A stretch of 64,000 bases of DNA from Aliirhizobium smilacinae (GTDB lineage Bacteria > Pseudomonadota > Alphaproteobacteria > Rhizobiales > Rhizobiaceae). Made by a program: the position numbers and the translations under genes. Below the pieces are notes generated by a model. It was not told the DNA's origin, did not search any database, and worked only from the letters and a program-made list of their open reading frames with translations. The first letter of the stretch is position 1; every line of letters begins with the position of its first letter. This document shows positions 8,650-18,350 of the stretch, piece after piece. The stretch is from the NCBI RefSeq assembly GCF_006335145.1, contig NZ_VDMN01000007.1, forward strand, positions 248,001 to 312,000. Direction: 5' to 3'.

Positions 8650-11222
8650 TTACCCACTACTCCTCTCAAACCGCCGCCGATCAGCAGGGTTGCATCCATC
8701 ATGGCAACGGCCGGGCCTATGCCGGAAACGGCAAGATAGCGTGGTTCCCAGCGCGGGTGAAATTTTGATTTGAACGCCTTCAGGCCCTTGAAGTTGTAAA
8801 ACCGCTCGCCGTGTTCGAAGATCACGCTGCCGATCCGGTCCCAGGCAGGTGCCGCTTCCCTTTGCGCCATGCCGGAAAGCGGCGCCATCCCGAGGTTGAA
8901 CTGCCGGAAACCGGCATCGCGCAGGTTTTCCATGATCCGAACGAACAGAAAGTCCATCGAGCCCTTCGGCGCATCCGGCGCAAACCGCATCAGATCGACC
9001 GTGCCCTCCTCCTTCGTATCGGTGACCGCAAGCGTCGCGAAAGCGACGATCCGGCCTTCCTTGCGCAGGATGCCGACAGGTTGCGACAGCACGTAATCGT
9101 CGCGGAAAGCCCCAAGCGAGAACGTCTTTTCGCGGGTATTATGCTCATCGAGCCAGCTGTCCGACACCTCGCGAAGGGAATCCAGATGGCTTACCACCTC
9201 ATCCGGCTGCAGCATCTCGAATTCCAGCCCTTCGCGGACACCCTTGTTGATCGCCTGCCTGAGCCCCGCAAGGCGGCTACCCTTCAGCTCGAAACTGGCA
9301 AGATCGACGACCGCGAGTTCGCCAAGGCGGAAGGCACGCATGCCGGCATCTGTGCAGTAGGCGAGAAGATCGGGCGAGATCTGGTAGAACACGGCTCGTC
9401 CGCCGCCGGTTCTCGCCTCCTCGACGAACCGCCAGACCAGTTCGGCAATCTCTTTGGTCGGACCAACGGGATCGAAAAGCGCAATCCATGATCGGCCCTG
9501 GATGCCATACATGATGAAGGCGTTACCGCTGGCCGAAAACATCAGCCGTTTGTCGCCCATGCGCACAAGGTTGGCATCGGCGAAATCTTGGGCCATGGCG
9601 ATATTCGTCGCCTGGGTCAGTTCTTCCGCGGTCGACAGGTCGGAGCGTCTGACAGCAGGGCGCAGCAGACTGAAGATAGACACGACAGCAGCAACGATGG
9701 CGATGCCGACCATGGCGCGCAGTCCTCGCGGCGCCTCGGCGGAAAATTCGAACTGCCACCACAGGTCGCGGCTGTAATCGACTTCACGGTAGACGAAGAA
9801 CAGGATCGTCGTGGCAGCGGCAACGAGGATCAGCATCGCGACGATCCACGGCGGCGTCAGCGCCTGACGCAGCATCGAGGCGGGGCGATTGAACTGCCGC
9901 GCGCTGAGCACGAGACCGGCAAGCAGCACCGCGAGGAAAACGGCTTCGAACAGCGCGAGCGCCTTGAGCACGGAAAACAACAGGCCGAGCGTCGTACACA
10001 GAACCGCCGTCCACCATGCACCATCCAGCCTCTGCGCGATCCCGCGGGCGCTGACGAAAAGCAGGATGCCAATGATGCTGGAAAGGAAATGCGCGCCTTC
10101 CACCAGTGGAAGCGGCATGTAGCTGCCGAGGAAATTCAGGTTGGAATCCGGCGTCGGCGTAACGCTCGAAAGAACAAGCATCGCACCGGCGATCAGAGCG
10201 AAGGCCGAAAGCAGCAGCGGTGCCAGCCGGAATTCCAGCTTCCGCAAGGTCGATGCGACCGGATGTTTCGACAGTTGCCGTGCTTCCAGAAAGATGACGA
10301 ATAGCGTCGCGATCAGCAGCGGCAGAACGTGATAGATGACACGATAAAGAACGAGGCTGCCGAGAACCTGGTCGATATCGACCGTATTGCCGAGCGCAGC
10401 GACGATGATTGTCTCGAACACACCAAGCCCCGCCGGGACATGGCTGAGAACGCCGGCACCGACCGCAGTCGCATAGATCGCCAGAAACGAGGGCCAGCCG
10501 ATATTGGTTTGAGGCAGGAGAACATACAGTACCGATGCCGAGGCGGCGATGTCGAGCGCGGTGACGAGAAATTGCTGCGACGAGGTGCGGCTGTCGGGAA
10601 GGCGCAGATGCACCCTGCCAACCGAGATCCTGCGCCCGTCACGGCCGATGAAGACCAGAACGCTCAGACCGACGATGATGGCGAGAGCGATGATTCGGAT
10701 TGCAGTGTCGCTGACGCCGATGATCTGGCCGACCCGGGGCGCGGTGATGAGACAGGCAAGTGCGGTGACCGAAAGCAGGCCGATGCCGAAGGCGAAGGTG
10801 ACAAAGGCGATGACGCGGCCGATATCTTCCGGCGAAAGACCCAGCCGGGAATAACCGCGAAACCGGATGGCACCGCCACTGAGCGCACCGAAACCGGCCG
10901 TGTTGCCGACCGCATACGCACTGAAGGCCGTCATAGCCACCGGTACGGGCGGCAGCTTGCGGCCGATATAATCCAGCGCATTGAGATCGTATCCGATCAG
11001 CGCCGCAAAGCTTAGACCGGTAAAGAAAATGGCAAGCGCGATCGACGACCACGAGGTCGATACCAGCGCCTCGATCACCTCGTCATAGCTGACTTCCGTC
11101 GTCAGCTCATAGATCGCGAAGGCGGTGAAGCCGAAAACCACAAGGACGATGAAAGAAACGAACAGACCACGATGGGTCTGGAAAAAATCGCGGACGTGAC
11201 TGCTAGAACTATTGGACGCCAT
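8646..11222 (-). CDS. lpiA: Bifunctional lysyl-phosphatidylglycerol synthase/flippase (MprF type)
   Basis: This 858-residue inner-membrane protein has an N-terminal block of about 14 membrane helices (to ~residue 520), the flippase part. A soluble C-terminal DUF2156 domain transfers lysine from Lys-tRNA to phosphatidylglycerol. Rhizobial LpiA is acid-induced and lowers surface charge, giving resistance to cationic peptides. The start is set at the ATG at 11222 (MASNSSSS), with GAGG upstream. A GTG at 11288 would add 22 residues and cannot be excluded. It forms an overlapping operon with acvB. Confidence 0.92.
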   Translation of the reverse strand: MASNSSSSHVRDFFQTHRGLFVSFIVLVVFGFTAFAIYELTTEVSYDEVIEALVSTSWSSIALAIFFTGLSFAALIGYDLNALDYIGRKLPPVPVAMTAFSAYAVGNTAGFGALSGGAIRFRGYSRLGLSPEDIGRVIAFVTFAFGIGLLSVTALACLITAPRVGQIIGVSDTAIRIIALAIIVGLSVLVFIGRDGRRISVGRVHLRLPDSRTSSQQFLVTALDIAASASVLYVLLPQTNIGWPSFLAIYATAVGAGVLSHVPAGLGVFETIIVAALGNTVDIDQVLGSLVLYRVIYHVLPLLIATLFVIFLEARQLSKHPVASTLRKLEFRLAPLLLSAFALIAGAMLVLSSVTPTPDSNLNFLGSYMPLPLVEGAHFLSSIIGILLFVSARGIAQRLDGAWWTAVLCTTLGLLFSVLKALALFEAVFLAVLLAGLVLSARQFNRPASMLRQALTPPWIVAMLILVAAATTILFFVYREVDYSRDLWWQFEFSAEAPRGLRAMVGIAIVAAVVSIFSLLRPAVRRSDLSTAEELTQATNIAMAQDFADANLVRMGDKRLMFSASGNAFIMYGIQGRSWIALFDPVGPTKEIAELVWRFVEEARTGGGRAVFYQISPDLLAYCTDAGMRAFRLGELAVVDLASFELKGSRLAGLRQAINKGVREGLEFEMLQPDEVVSHLDSLREVSDSWLDEHNTREKTFSLGAFRDDYVLSQPVGILRKEGRIVAFATLAVTDTKEEGTVDLMRFAPDAPKGSMDFLFVRIMENLRDAGFRQFNLGMAPLSGMAQREAAPAWDRIGSVIFEHGERFYNFKGLKAFKSKFHPRWEPRYLAVSGIGPAVAMMDATLLIGGGLRGVVGK

Positions 11223-11560
11223 GGTCTGCTTTGCCTCGGAGACAAGCGGTAAAATCGGAAAACGCGAAGCGAAAAGCAATTGGATCACGGCTTAAGTGTG
11301 TCATCCGCTGATTTGCGCAAACGCTCCTAACACATCGCCGGCGATAACGCTTGACGGATTTTGCTCGCCCAAATTGGTTCGAGCCTAAAATGAAAACAAT
11401 CGGCAATTCCGCGAGACGTTCATTGCGCGTGACCTGGCATAGAAGGCGATGCGGCGGGCTTCGGCTGTGATTGCCGTTCAGTTCCCGGCGCTACGTGGTA
11501 ACCCCGAACCAGCAGCGCCACGGCAACTCCTTCGTAGAGGAGACCTCGCAGAATCTGAAA
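11223..11560. other. lpiA upstream region
   Basis: This region lies between the lpiA start and the gguB terminator and should hold the lpiA promoter. It includes an AT-richer stretch (about 11330-11410). No reading frame with coding character was seen. Confidence 0.4.
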
Positions 11561-11580
11561 GGGGCGCCTTGGAGCGCCCC
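11561..11580 (-). terminator. Rho-independent terminator after gguB
   Basis: Seven-base stem GGGGCGC/GCGCCCC with a six-base loop, 26 bases past the gguB stop. In the leftward direction it is followed by only a short T run (TTTC). On the other strand it is followed by TTCTGTATTT, so it may work both ways. Confidence 0.7.
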
Positions 11581-11605
11581 TTCTGTATTTCGTGTGCTCA
11601 GCGGC

Positions 11606-12796
11606 TCAACGGCGCTGGTTATACACGTCGACACACACTGCGCCGAGCAGAACCAGGCCCTTGATCACCTGCTGGTAATCGATGCCGATGCCGAGGATCG
11701 ACATGCCGTTGTTCATCACGCCCATCAGGAACGCGCCGATGACCGCACCCGTCACCTTGCCGACGCCGCCGTAAGCCGAGGCACCGCCGATGAAGCAGGC
11801 CGCGATGACGTCGAGTTCGAAGCCGGTACCGGCTTTCGGCGTGGCGCTGTTCAGGCGCGCTGCAACGACGAGACCGGCAAGCGCTGCCAGCACACCCATG
11901 TTGACGAAGGTCCAGAACACCAGACGCGTGGTTTTGATACCGGAGAGTTCCGCTGCACGCGCGTTACCGCCGACGGCATAGATCTGACGGCCGAGGATCG
12001 TACGGTTGGTGAAGAACCCGTAGGCGACGATCAGCACCGCCATGATGATCAGCACGTTCGGCAGGCCGCGATGTGACGAGATCAGGTAGGCGACGAAAGC
12101 GATGGCGGCGAAGACGACGACATTCTTGCCGATGAAGAAGCCCATCGGCTCGCTCTCGACGCCATGCGACACACGCCGAGCGCGGCTGCGAAAATTCTGC
12201 CAGACCATCAACACGGCAAGGATCAGGCCGACGATGAAGGATGTCACATAGATGCCGCCGTCGGACGAGATCAGCTCGACCAGATAACCCGAAGACAGCT
12301 TCTGGAAGATCGGCGGGAAAGGCCCGATCGCCTGACTGCCGAGAATGGCGATCATGAAACCGCGGAAGACCAGCATGCCCGCAAGCGTGACGATGAAGGA
12401 CGGTATCTTGAAATAGGCGACGAAATACCCCTGGATACCGCCGATAACGCCACCGACCACAAGGCAGATGACGATGGCGGCCGCCAGATTGACGCCCCAC
12501 GAGACCATCAACAAGCCGGCTAGACCGCCGATGAAACCGGCGACGGAGCCGACCGAAAGGTCGATATGACCGGTCACGATCACCATCAGCATGCCCAGCG
12601 CCATGATGACGATATAGCTGTTCTGCAGGACGATATTGGTGACGTTCAGCGGCCTCAAGAGAATGCCGCCGGTTGCGATCTGGAAGAAGATGACGATGAC
12701 GACCAGCGAGATCAGCATGCCGTAGTCGCGAAGGTTATCCTTCCAGAAACCGGTGCCCGCTTTCGGAGCCACAACTGCTTCCTGTGGGGTGCTCAT
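11606..12796 (-). CDS. gguB: Sugar ABC transporter permease GguB
   Basis: A 396-residue BPD_transp_2-family permease with about ten membrane helices. It contains the conserved GHIDLSVGSVAGF segment and late GGASAYGGVGKV motif of ribose/xylose-type permeases. With GguA and ChvE it forms the importer for L-arabinose, D-galactose, D-xylose and related sugars known from Agrobacterium. It starts three bases after the gguA stop and is followed by a hairpin, so it is the last gene of the unit. Confidence 0.93.
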   Translation of the reverse strand: MSTPQEAVVAPKAGTGFWKDNLRDYGMLISLVVIVIFFQIATGGILLRPLNVTNIVLQNSYIVIMALGMLMVIVTGHIDLSVGSVAGFIGGLAGLLMVSWGVNLAAAIVICLVVGGVIGGIQGYFVAYFKIPSFIVTLAGMLVFRGFMIAILGSQAIGPFPPIFQKLSSGYLVELISSDGGIYVTSFIVGLILAVLMVWQNFRSRARRVSHGVESEPMGFFIGKNVVVFAAIAFVAYLISSHRGLPNVLIIMAVLIVAYGFFTNRTILGRQIYAVGGNARAAELSGIKTTRLVFWTFVNMGVLAALAGLVVAARLNSATPKAGTGFELDVIAACFIGGASAYGGVGKVTGAVIGAFLMGVMNNGMSILGIGIDYQQVIKGLVLLGAVCVDVYNQRR

Positions 12797-12799
12797 GGG

Positions 12800-14359
12800 T
12801 TATCTCCCTTTGCGGCGCATGATGGCGCGCATGATATTTTCCTGCGTGGCCTCATCGCCGGCCACTTCGCCGACGAATTCTCCCTCGTGCATCACCATGA
12901 TCCTGTCGCAAGTGCCGATGAGCTCGGGCATTTCCGACGAAATCACGACGACGGCCTTACCGGCATCCGCAAGTTCGTTGATGATGGAATAGATTTCGTA
13001 TTTCGCGCCGACATCGATGCCGCGCGTCGGTTCGTCGAGGATCAGGATATCCGGGCCGGTGAACAGCCATTTCGACAGCACAACCTTCTGCTGGTTGCCG
13101 CCGGAAAGTTTTCCGGTCTCCTGATAGACATTGTGGCTGCGGATCCGCATGCGCGTGCGGAATTCCTGCGCCACCCGCATTTCCGAGATATCGTCGATGA
13201 CCCCGCGCGTGGACACGCCGCCGAGATGTGCCAGCGAGACGTTCTTGCGGATATCCTCTGCGAGGATCAGGCCGAGATGCTTGCGGTCCTCGGTGACATA
13301 GGCAAGGCCCGCCTTGATCGCCTTGTGGACGTCCGACGTATCGGCTTCCTTGCCGTGAATCTTGACCGTACCGGTAATATCGCGGCCGTAAGCCCTGCCG
13401 AACACGCTCATCGCAAACTCGGTGCGACCAGCGCCCATCAGCCCGGAAATGCCGACGACTTCACCGGCCCGGACCTTCATCGATACATTCTTGACCATCT
13501 GGCGGCTGGAATGCTGCGGATGGTAGACGGACCAGTTCTCGACTTCGAATATGACGTCGCCGATCTTCGACACGCGGGCCGGATAACGGCTTTCGAGATC
13601 GCGATCCACCATGCGGCGCACGATCTCGTCCTCGTCGACGGGACCTTCATGGCAATCGAGCGTGCCGACCGTCTTGCCATCGCGCAGCACGGTGATGCGG
13701 TCGGCCACTTCGGTGATCTCGTTCAGCTTGTGGCTGATCATGATCGAGGTGATGCCGTGGCGGCGGAATTCCTTGAGCAGCTCGAGAAGAGCAGCACTGT
13801 CGGTTTCGTTCAGCGAGGCCGTCGGCTCGTCGAGGATCAAAAGCCGCACGTCCTTTGACAGCGCCTTGGCGATTTCCACCAGCTGCTGCTTGCCGACGCC
13901 GAGATTGGTGATCAGGGTTTCCGGCGCTTCGCTCAAGCCGACCTTGGCCAGCAATTCCTTGGTGCGAAGGTAGCGAGCATCGCGGTCGATCACGCCGAAT
14001 TTCGATGGCCCATTGGCGAGAAATATGTTCTCGGCAATCGACATCAGCGGAATGAGCGCAAGCTCCTGATGGATGATGATGATCCCGAGCTTTTCGGAAT
14101 CGTTGATATCGCGGAAATGACGTTCCTCTCCGCTGAAAAGGATAGATCCCTCGTAGGAACCATACGGGTAGACACCCGACAGAACCTTCATCAGCGTCGA
14201 TTTTCCGGCGCCGTTTTCGCCGACAAGCGCGTGGATCTCGCCTTCCTTGACGGTAAAACTGACATCCGAAAGTGCCTTCACGGCACCAAAACTCTTCGAA
14301 ATGCCCCGCATTTCGAGAATGGGCGGCTTTTCTGCCGCGGATAATACGGGATCAAGCAT
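12800..14359 (-). CDS. gguA: Sugar ABC transporter ATPase GguA
   Basis: A 519-residue protein with two ABC domains. The first has Walker A GENGAGKST (~residue 50), a degenerate signature LGVGKQQ and Walker B LLILDEPTAS. The second has signature LSGGNQQK and Walker B LILDEPTRGID, while its Walker A is altered to GLMGAGRTE, as usual for the RbsA/XylG class. It energises GguB. The ATG at 14359 is chosen because GGAG lies at correct spacing; a TTG four codons upstream is less likely. Confidence 0.94.
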   Translation of the reverse strand: MLDPVLSAAEKPPILEMRGISKSFGAVKALSDVSFTVKEGEIHALVGENGAGKSTLMKVLSGVYPYGSYEGSILFSGEERHFRDINDSEKLGIIIIHQELALIPLMSIAENIFLANGPSKFGVIDRDARYLRTKELLAKVGLSEAPETLITNLGVGKQQLVEIAKALSKDVRLLILDEPTASLNETDSAALLELLKEFRRHGITSIMISHKLNEITEVADRITVLRDGKTVGTLDCHEGPVDEDEIVRRMVDRDLESRYPARVSKIGDVIFEVENWSVYHPQHSSRQMVKNVSMKVRAGEVVGISGLMGAGRTEFAMSVFGRAYGRDITGTVKIHGKEADTSDVHKAIKAGLAYVTEDRKHLGLILAEDIRKNVSLAHLGGVSTRGVIDDISEMRVAQEFRTRMRIRSHNVYQETGKLSGGNQQKVVLSKWLFTGPDILILDEPTRGIDVGAKYEIYSIINELADAGKAVVVISSEMPELIGTCDRIMVMHEGEFVGEVAGDEATQENIMRAIMRRKGR

Positions 14360-14415
14360 GACGACTCCCAAAATAAAGGGGCCGCGCGCCGGGTGCGACG
14401 CGCGGCCGTATCGAA

Positions 14416-15477
14416 TTACTTGAGCTGTGCTTCGGTGTAATAACCGCTGTCGATCAGGACCTTCACGTTGGTCTTGTCGATGGCAACCGGCTTCAGCAGG
14501 TAGGACGGAATGACCTTGACGCCGTTATTGTAGGTCTTGGTGTCGTTGACCTCAGGCTCCTTGCCGTTCATGGCAGCATCGACCATATCGACGGTCACCT
14601 TGGCGAGATCGCGGGTGTCCTTGAAGATAGTCGAATACTGTTCGCCGGCAATGATCGACTTGACCGAAGGAACTTCGGCGTCCTGACCGGAAACGAACGG
14701 CATAGGCATGTCGCCCGAGCCGTAACCGACGCCCTTCACCGACGACAGGATACCGATCGACAGGCCGTCATAAGGAGACAGAACAGCGTTCAGCTTCTTG
14801 TCGGAATAGGTCGAGGACAGGATGGCGTCCATACGGGCCTGAGCGGTAGCGGGATCCCAGCGAAGGGTTGCGACCTTGTCCATGCCGGTCTGGCCGGAAC
14901 CGACGACGAGGGTGCCCTTGTCGATCAGCGGCTGCAGAACGCTCATGGCGCCGTCATAGAAGAAGTAGGCATTGTTGTCGTCCGGCGAACCACCGAACAG
15001 CTCGATGTTGAACGGGCCCTTTTCGGTGTCGGCCTTGAGAGCCTTCACGAGCGTCGTTGCCTGCAGAACGCCGACCTGGAAGTTGTCGAACGTTGCGTAA
15101 TAATCGACATTCGGGGTGTCGCGGATCAGGCGGTCATAGGCGATGACCTTGATGCCGGCCGTGTGGGCCTGTGCGAGAACGTCGGAAAGCGTTGTGCCGT
15201 CGATCGAGGCGACCACGAGGACCTTTGCGCCCTTGGTGATCATGTTTTCGATCTGCGACAGCTGGTTCGGGATGTCGTCTTCGGCGTACTGGAGATCGGT
15301 CTGGTAACCGCGCTCCTTGAGCACCTTGATCATGTTGTCGCCGTCGGCAATCCAGCGGGCGGAAGACTTGGTCGGCATGGCAACGCCGACAAGGCCCTTG
15401 TCCTGCGAGAAGGCCGGAGCAGCGAAGGCCATGGAAGCCAGGATCGCCGCAGAAGTAAGCAATTTAAGTATTTTCAT
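14416..15477 (-). CDS. chvE: Multiple sugar-binding periplasmic protein ChvE
   Basis: A 353-residue periplasmic binding protein with a signal peptide (cleavage after FAAPAFSQ). Agrobacterium ChvE binds arabinose, galactose, glucose, xylose and uronic acids, feeds GguAB, and in virulent strains presents sugars to VirA. Length and order with gguA-gguB match. The ATG at 15477 has an exact GGAGGAG ribosome site. The 103-base gap to the upstream dehydratase gene contains short GC-rich inverted repeats (for example GGGCGC/GCGCCC near 15559-15574), which may set a different mRNA level for the binding protein. Confidence 0.94.
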   Translation of the reverse strand: MKILKLLTSAAILASMAFAAPAFSQDKGLVGVAMPTKSSARWIADGDNMIKVLKERGYQTDLQYAEDDIPNQLSQIENMITKGAKVLVVASIDGTTLSDVLAQAHTAGIKVIAYDRLIRDTPNVDYYATFDNFQVGVLQATTLVKALKADTEKGPFNIELFGGSPDDNNAYFFYDGAMSVLQPLIDKGTLVVGSGQTGMDKVATLRWDPATAQARMDAILSSTYSDKKLNAVLSPYDGLSIGILSSVKGVGYGSGDMPMPFVSGQDAEVPSVKSIIAGEQYSTIFKDTRDLAKVTVDMVDAAMNGKEPEVNDTKTYNNGVKVIPSYLLKPVAIDKTNVKVLIDSGYYTEAQLK

Positions 15478-15580
15478 TGTACACTCCTCCGTAACGGCGG
15501 CCCCCAACGAGCCGCCGAGTTAGTTTAGGGTGGCTCCTCGCCGCCCTCACGACCCAAGGGGCGCTTGCGCGCCCGATAGG

Positions 15581-17410
15581 TCAGTGATTGTCGCGCGGCA
15601 GACCTTCGGTCTGTGCGATACGCTGGTATTTGACAGCCGGCTCAAGAACCGCACCTGTCTCCATCTGTCCGACGATGCCGCGCTGGATCTCCTGCCAGGG
15701 CGTCTGATGCTTGGGATACTGATAGCCGCCACTGGCCTCCAGCGCGCCGCGGCGCGCATTCAGCTCGTCGTCGGAAATCAGGATATTCGCTTCGCCGCGG
15801 CCCAGATCGATACGCACCCGGTCACCGGTTTTCAAAAGGGCAAGACCACCGCCGGCTGCCGCTTCAGGCGAAGCGTTGAGGATAGACGGGCTGCCGGACG
15901 TGCCGGACTGACGGCCGTCACCGATGCAGGCGAGCGAGCTGATGCCCCGCTTGAGCAGGTAATCCGGCGCGCGCATGTTGACGACTTCCGCAGCCCCCGG
16001 ATACCCGATCGGGCCGGCACCGCGCATGAACAGAACGCTGTGCTCGTCGATGCCGAGCGACGGATCGTCGATGCGGTGATGATAATCCTCCGGACCGTCG
16101 AACACCACGGCATTACCTTCGAAGGCTTCCGGGTCGTTCGGGTTCGACAGGTAGCGCTCGCGGAATTCCGGCGAGATGACACTGGTCTTCATGATCGCCG
16201 ACGAGAACAGGTTACCGCGCAGCACGCGGAAACCGGCACGCGCCTTCAGCGGCTCGTCGTAGCGCTTGATGACCTTGTCATCCTCGATGATCGCCCCGCG
16301 ACAGTTCTCACCGATCGTCTTGCCGTTGACGGTGATCGCGTCCTCGTTGATCAGGCCCTGGCCCATCAGCTGGTTGACGACAGCCGGAACGCCGCCCGCA
16401 TGATAATAGTCTTCGCCGAGATATTCACCGGCCGGCTGCAGGTTGACGAGAAGCGGAACTTCCTCGCCGTAGGTTTGCCAGTCGTCGACCGTCAGTTCCA
16501 CGCCGATATGGCGGGCAAGCGCGTTCAAATGGATCGGAGCATTCGTCGAACCGCCGATCGCCGAATTGACGCGGATGGCATTGACGAAAGCGTCCTTGGT
16601 CAGGATGTCGGACGGCTTCAGATCTTCCTTGACCATCTCGACGATACGCAGACCGGTGAGATAGGAGACTTCCTGGCGGTCGCGATAAGGCGCCGGAATG
16701 GCGGCCGAGCCCGGAAGCTGCATGCCGAGCGCTTCGGCAAGCGAGTTCATCGTCGTCGCCGTGCCCATCGTGTTGCAATAACCGGTGGACGGCGCCGACG
16801 AAGCCACCAGCTTGACGAAGCCGGCATAGTCGATCTCGCCCTTGGCCAGCAGTTCGCGTGCCTTCCAGACGATCGTGCCCGAACCGGTACGCTCACCGCG
16901 GAACCAGCCGTTCAGCATCGGGCCGACCGAGAGGGCGATGGCGGGAATGTTGACAGTGGCCGCCGCCATGAGACAGGCTGGCGTGGTCTTGTCGCAGCCG
17001 ATCGTCAGCACGACGCCGTCGAGCGGGTAGCCATACAAAACTTCGACGAGGCCGAGATAGGCAAGGTTGCGGTCGAGACCGGCGGTCGGGCGCTTGCCGG
17101 TTTCCTGGATCGGATGAACCGGGAACTCGATGGCGATACCGCCGGCTTCACGAATGCCTTCACGCAGGCGGTTGGCCAGTTCGAGGTGATGGCGGTTGCA
17201 AGGCGACAGGTCGGAACCGGTCTGCGCGATGCCGATGATCGGGCGATCGGACTGCAGCTCGGCCTGGCTGAGGCCGAAATTCATGTAGCGCTCCAGATAG
17301 AGCGCCGTCATGTCGACATTGTCGGGATTGTCGAACCAGGCGCGCGAGCGAAGTTTGCGCGCACCCGTAGTTGCAATTCCGGTGGACGGGGTTTTTCCGT
17401 GATCTGCCAT
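15581..17410 (-). CDS. L-arabonate dehydratase (IlvD/Edd family)
   Basis: A 609-residue cytosolic sugar-acid dehydratase. The three cluster cysteines are visible in DLSPCNRHH, IGCDKTTPA and STGYCNTMG, consistent with the [2Fe-2S] site of Rhizobium leguminosarum L-arabinonate dehydratase. The catalytic serine lies in SGTSGSPS. It converts L-arabonate (and often D-fuconate or D-galactonate) to the 2-keto-3-deoxy acid. It starts two bases after the upstream dehydrogenase stop, and the surrounding transporter and GguC support the arabinose/galactose role. In the Azospirillum scheme this step is called AraC; no symbol is given, to avoid confusion with the regulator. Confidence 0.88.
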   Translation of the reverse strand: MADHGKTPSTGIATTGARKLRSRAWFDNPDNVDMTALYLERYMNFGLSQAELQSDRPIIGIAQTGSDLSPCNRHHLELANRLREGIREAGGIAIEFPVHPIQETGKRPTAGLDRNLAYLGLVEVLYGYPLDGVVLTIGCDKTTPACLMAAATVNIPAIALSVGPMLNGWFRGERTGSGTIVWKARELLAKGEIDYAGFVKLVASSAPSTGYCNTMGTATTMNSLAEALGMQLPGSAAIPAPYRDRQEVSYLTGLRIVEMVKEDLKPSDILTKDAFVNAIRVNSAIGGSTNAPIHLNALARHIGVELTVDDWQTYGEEVPLLVNLQPAGEYLGEDYYHAGGVPAVVNQLMGQGLINEDAITVNGKTIGENCRGAIIEDDKVIKRYDEPLKARAGFRVLRGNLFSSAIMKTSVISPEFRERYLSNPNDPEAFEGNAVVFDGPEDYHHRIDDPSLGIDEHSVLFMRGAGPIGYPGAAEVVNMRAPDYLLKRGISSLACIGDGRQSGTSGSPSILNASPEAAAGGGLALLKTGDRVRIDLGRGEANILISDDELNARRGALEASGGYQYPKHQTPWQEIQRGIVGQMETGAVLEPAVKYQRIAQTEGLPRDNH

Positions 17411-17412
17411 TG

Positions 17413-18339
17413 TCAGTCCTCGAATGCTTCAGTTTCGATGCGCCGGCCCAGCATGAAGGCATCGGCCACATGCACCAGCGGCGAAAAATCGGTATCGCTC
17501 TCGCCTTTGGAGACGAGCGCAACGAAATCCCGGTAGAGATTGCGATATTCGCGGTCATCCTCAACGATCTGCGCCTCGCCATCGACGATCAGACGGCTGC
17601 CGCCATGGGTCAGCACGACCGAGCCTTCTTCCGTCTCGACGCTGATGTCCCAGGTCTGCGGGCCGGTCTGGCGCCAGTCGAACTCCGCCTGGATCGGCAG
17701 GCCGGACGCGGTTTCGAACGTCAGGCTGGCCGCGATCGGTGCGGCGCGATTGGACGGAATGGTGAGATCCGAATGGGTGAGGTGGAATGTCTCTGGCATG
17801 ATGCGGGTGACGATCGACAGCGCATTGATACCCGGATCGAACACGCCGAGACCACCCGGCTCCCAGATCCATGCCTGGCCCGGATGCCAATGACGCACGT
17901 CTTCCTTCCAGGAAACCGAGGCGCTTTTGATCTTGCGCTTGGCAAGCAGTGCCCGCGCCGGCTCAACGCCTGCGGCTCCGCGGGAGTGCCAGGTGGCAAA
18001 CAGGCTCAGCCCCTTCGCCTTCGCCAGCTTTTCCAGCGCAAAGACTTCCGACAGCGTCGCACCCGGCGGCTTTTCCAGCATCACATGCTTGCCGGCCTCG
18101 ATCGCGGCCTTGGCCTGGGCGAAGCGGCCCTGCGGCGGTGTGCAGAGAGAAATCGCATCCAGTTCGACGCCGGATGCCAGCATGGCACCGATGTCGTGGA
18201 AGCAGTGAACGCCATCCAGCTTGGCGTTGCGGCTGGCGACAGCCGTCAGTTCGATACCGTCGGTCGCTTCGATCGCGCCGAGATGCTGATCTCTGGCGAT
18301 CTTTCCAAGTCCGACGATGCCGAGACGAATTTTGCTCAT
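17413..18339 (-). CDS. L-arabinose/D-galactose 1-dehydrogenase (Gfo/Idh/MocA family)
   Basis: A 308-residue NAD(P)-dependent oxidoreductase. The N-terminal Rossmann motif is GIVGLGKIARDQH (residues 7-19), and EKPPGATLSE (~residues 93-102) supplies the conserved lysine of the family. It matches the group that oxidises D-galactose or L-arabinose at C1 to the lactone, the first step of the non-phosphorylative route. It lies between GguC and the dehydratase with gaps of 11 and 2 bases, so co-transcription is near certain. Preference between the two sugars cannot be read from the sequence. Confidence 0.84.
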   Translation of the reverse strand: MSKIRLGIVGLGKIARDQHLGAIEATDGIELTAVASRNAKLDGVHCFHDIGAMLASGVELDAISLCTPPQGRFAQAKAAIEAGKHVMLEKPPGATLSEVFALEKLAKAKGLSLFATWHSRGAAGVEPARALLAKRKIKSASVSWKEDVRHWHPGQAWIWEPGGLGVFDPGINALSIVTRIMPETFHLTHSDLTIPSNRAAPIAASLTFETASGLPIQAEFDWRQTGPQTWDISVETEEGSVVLTHGGSRLIVDGEAQIVEDDREYRNLYRDFVALVSKGESDTDFSPLVHVADAFMLGRRIETEAFED

Positions 18340-18350
18340 GTCAATTTTCC

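Noticed and set aside
15530..17536. A 668-codon + strand frame opposite the arabonate dehydratase
   Set aside because: The opposite strand encodes a complete dehydratase with all cluster cysteines; this frame has antisense composition only.
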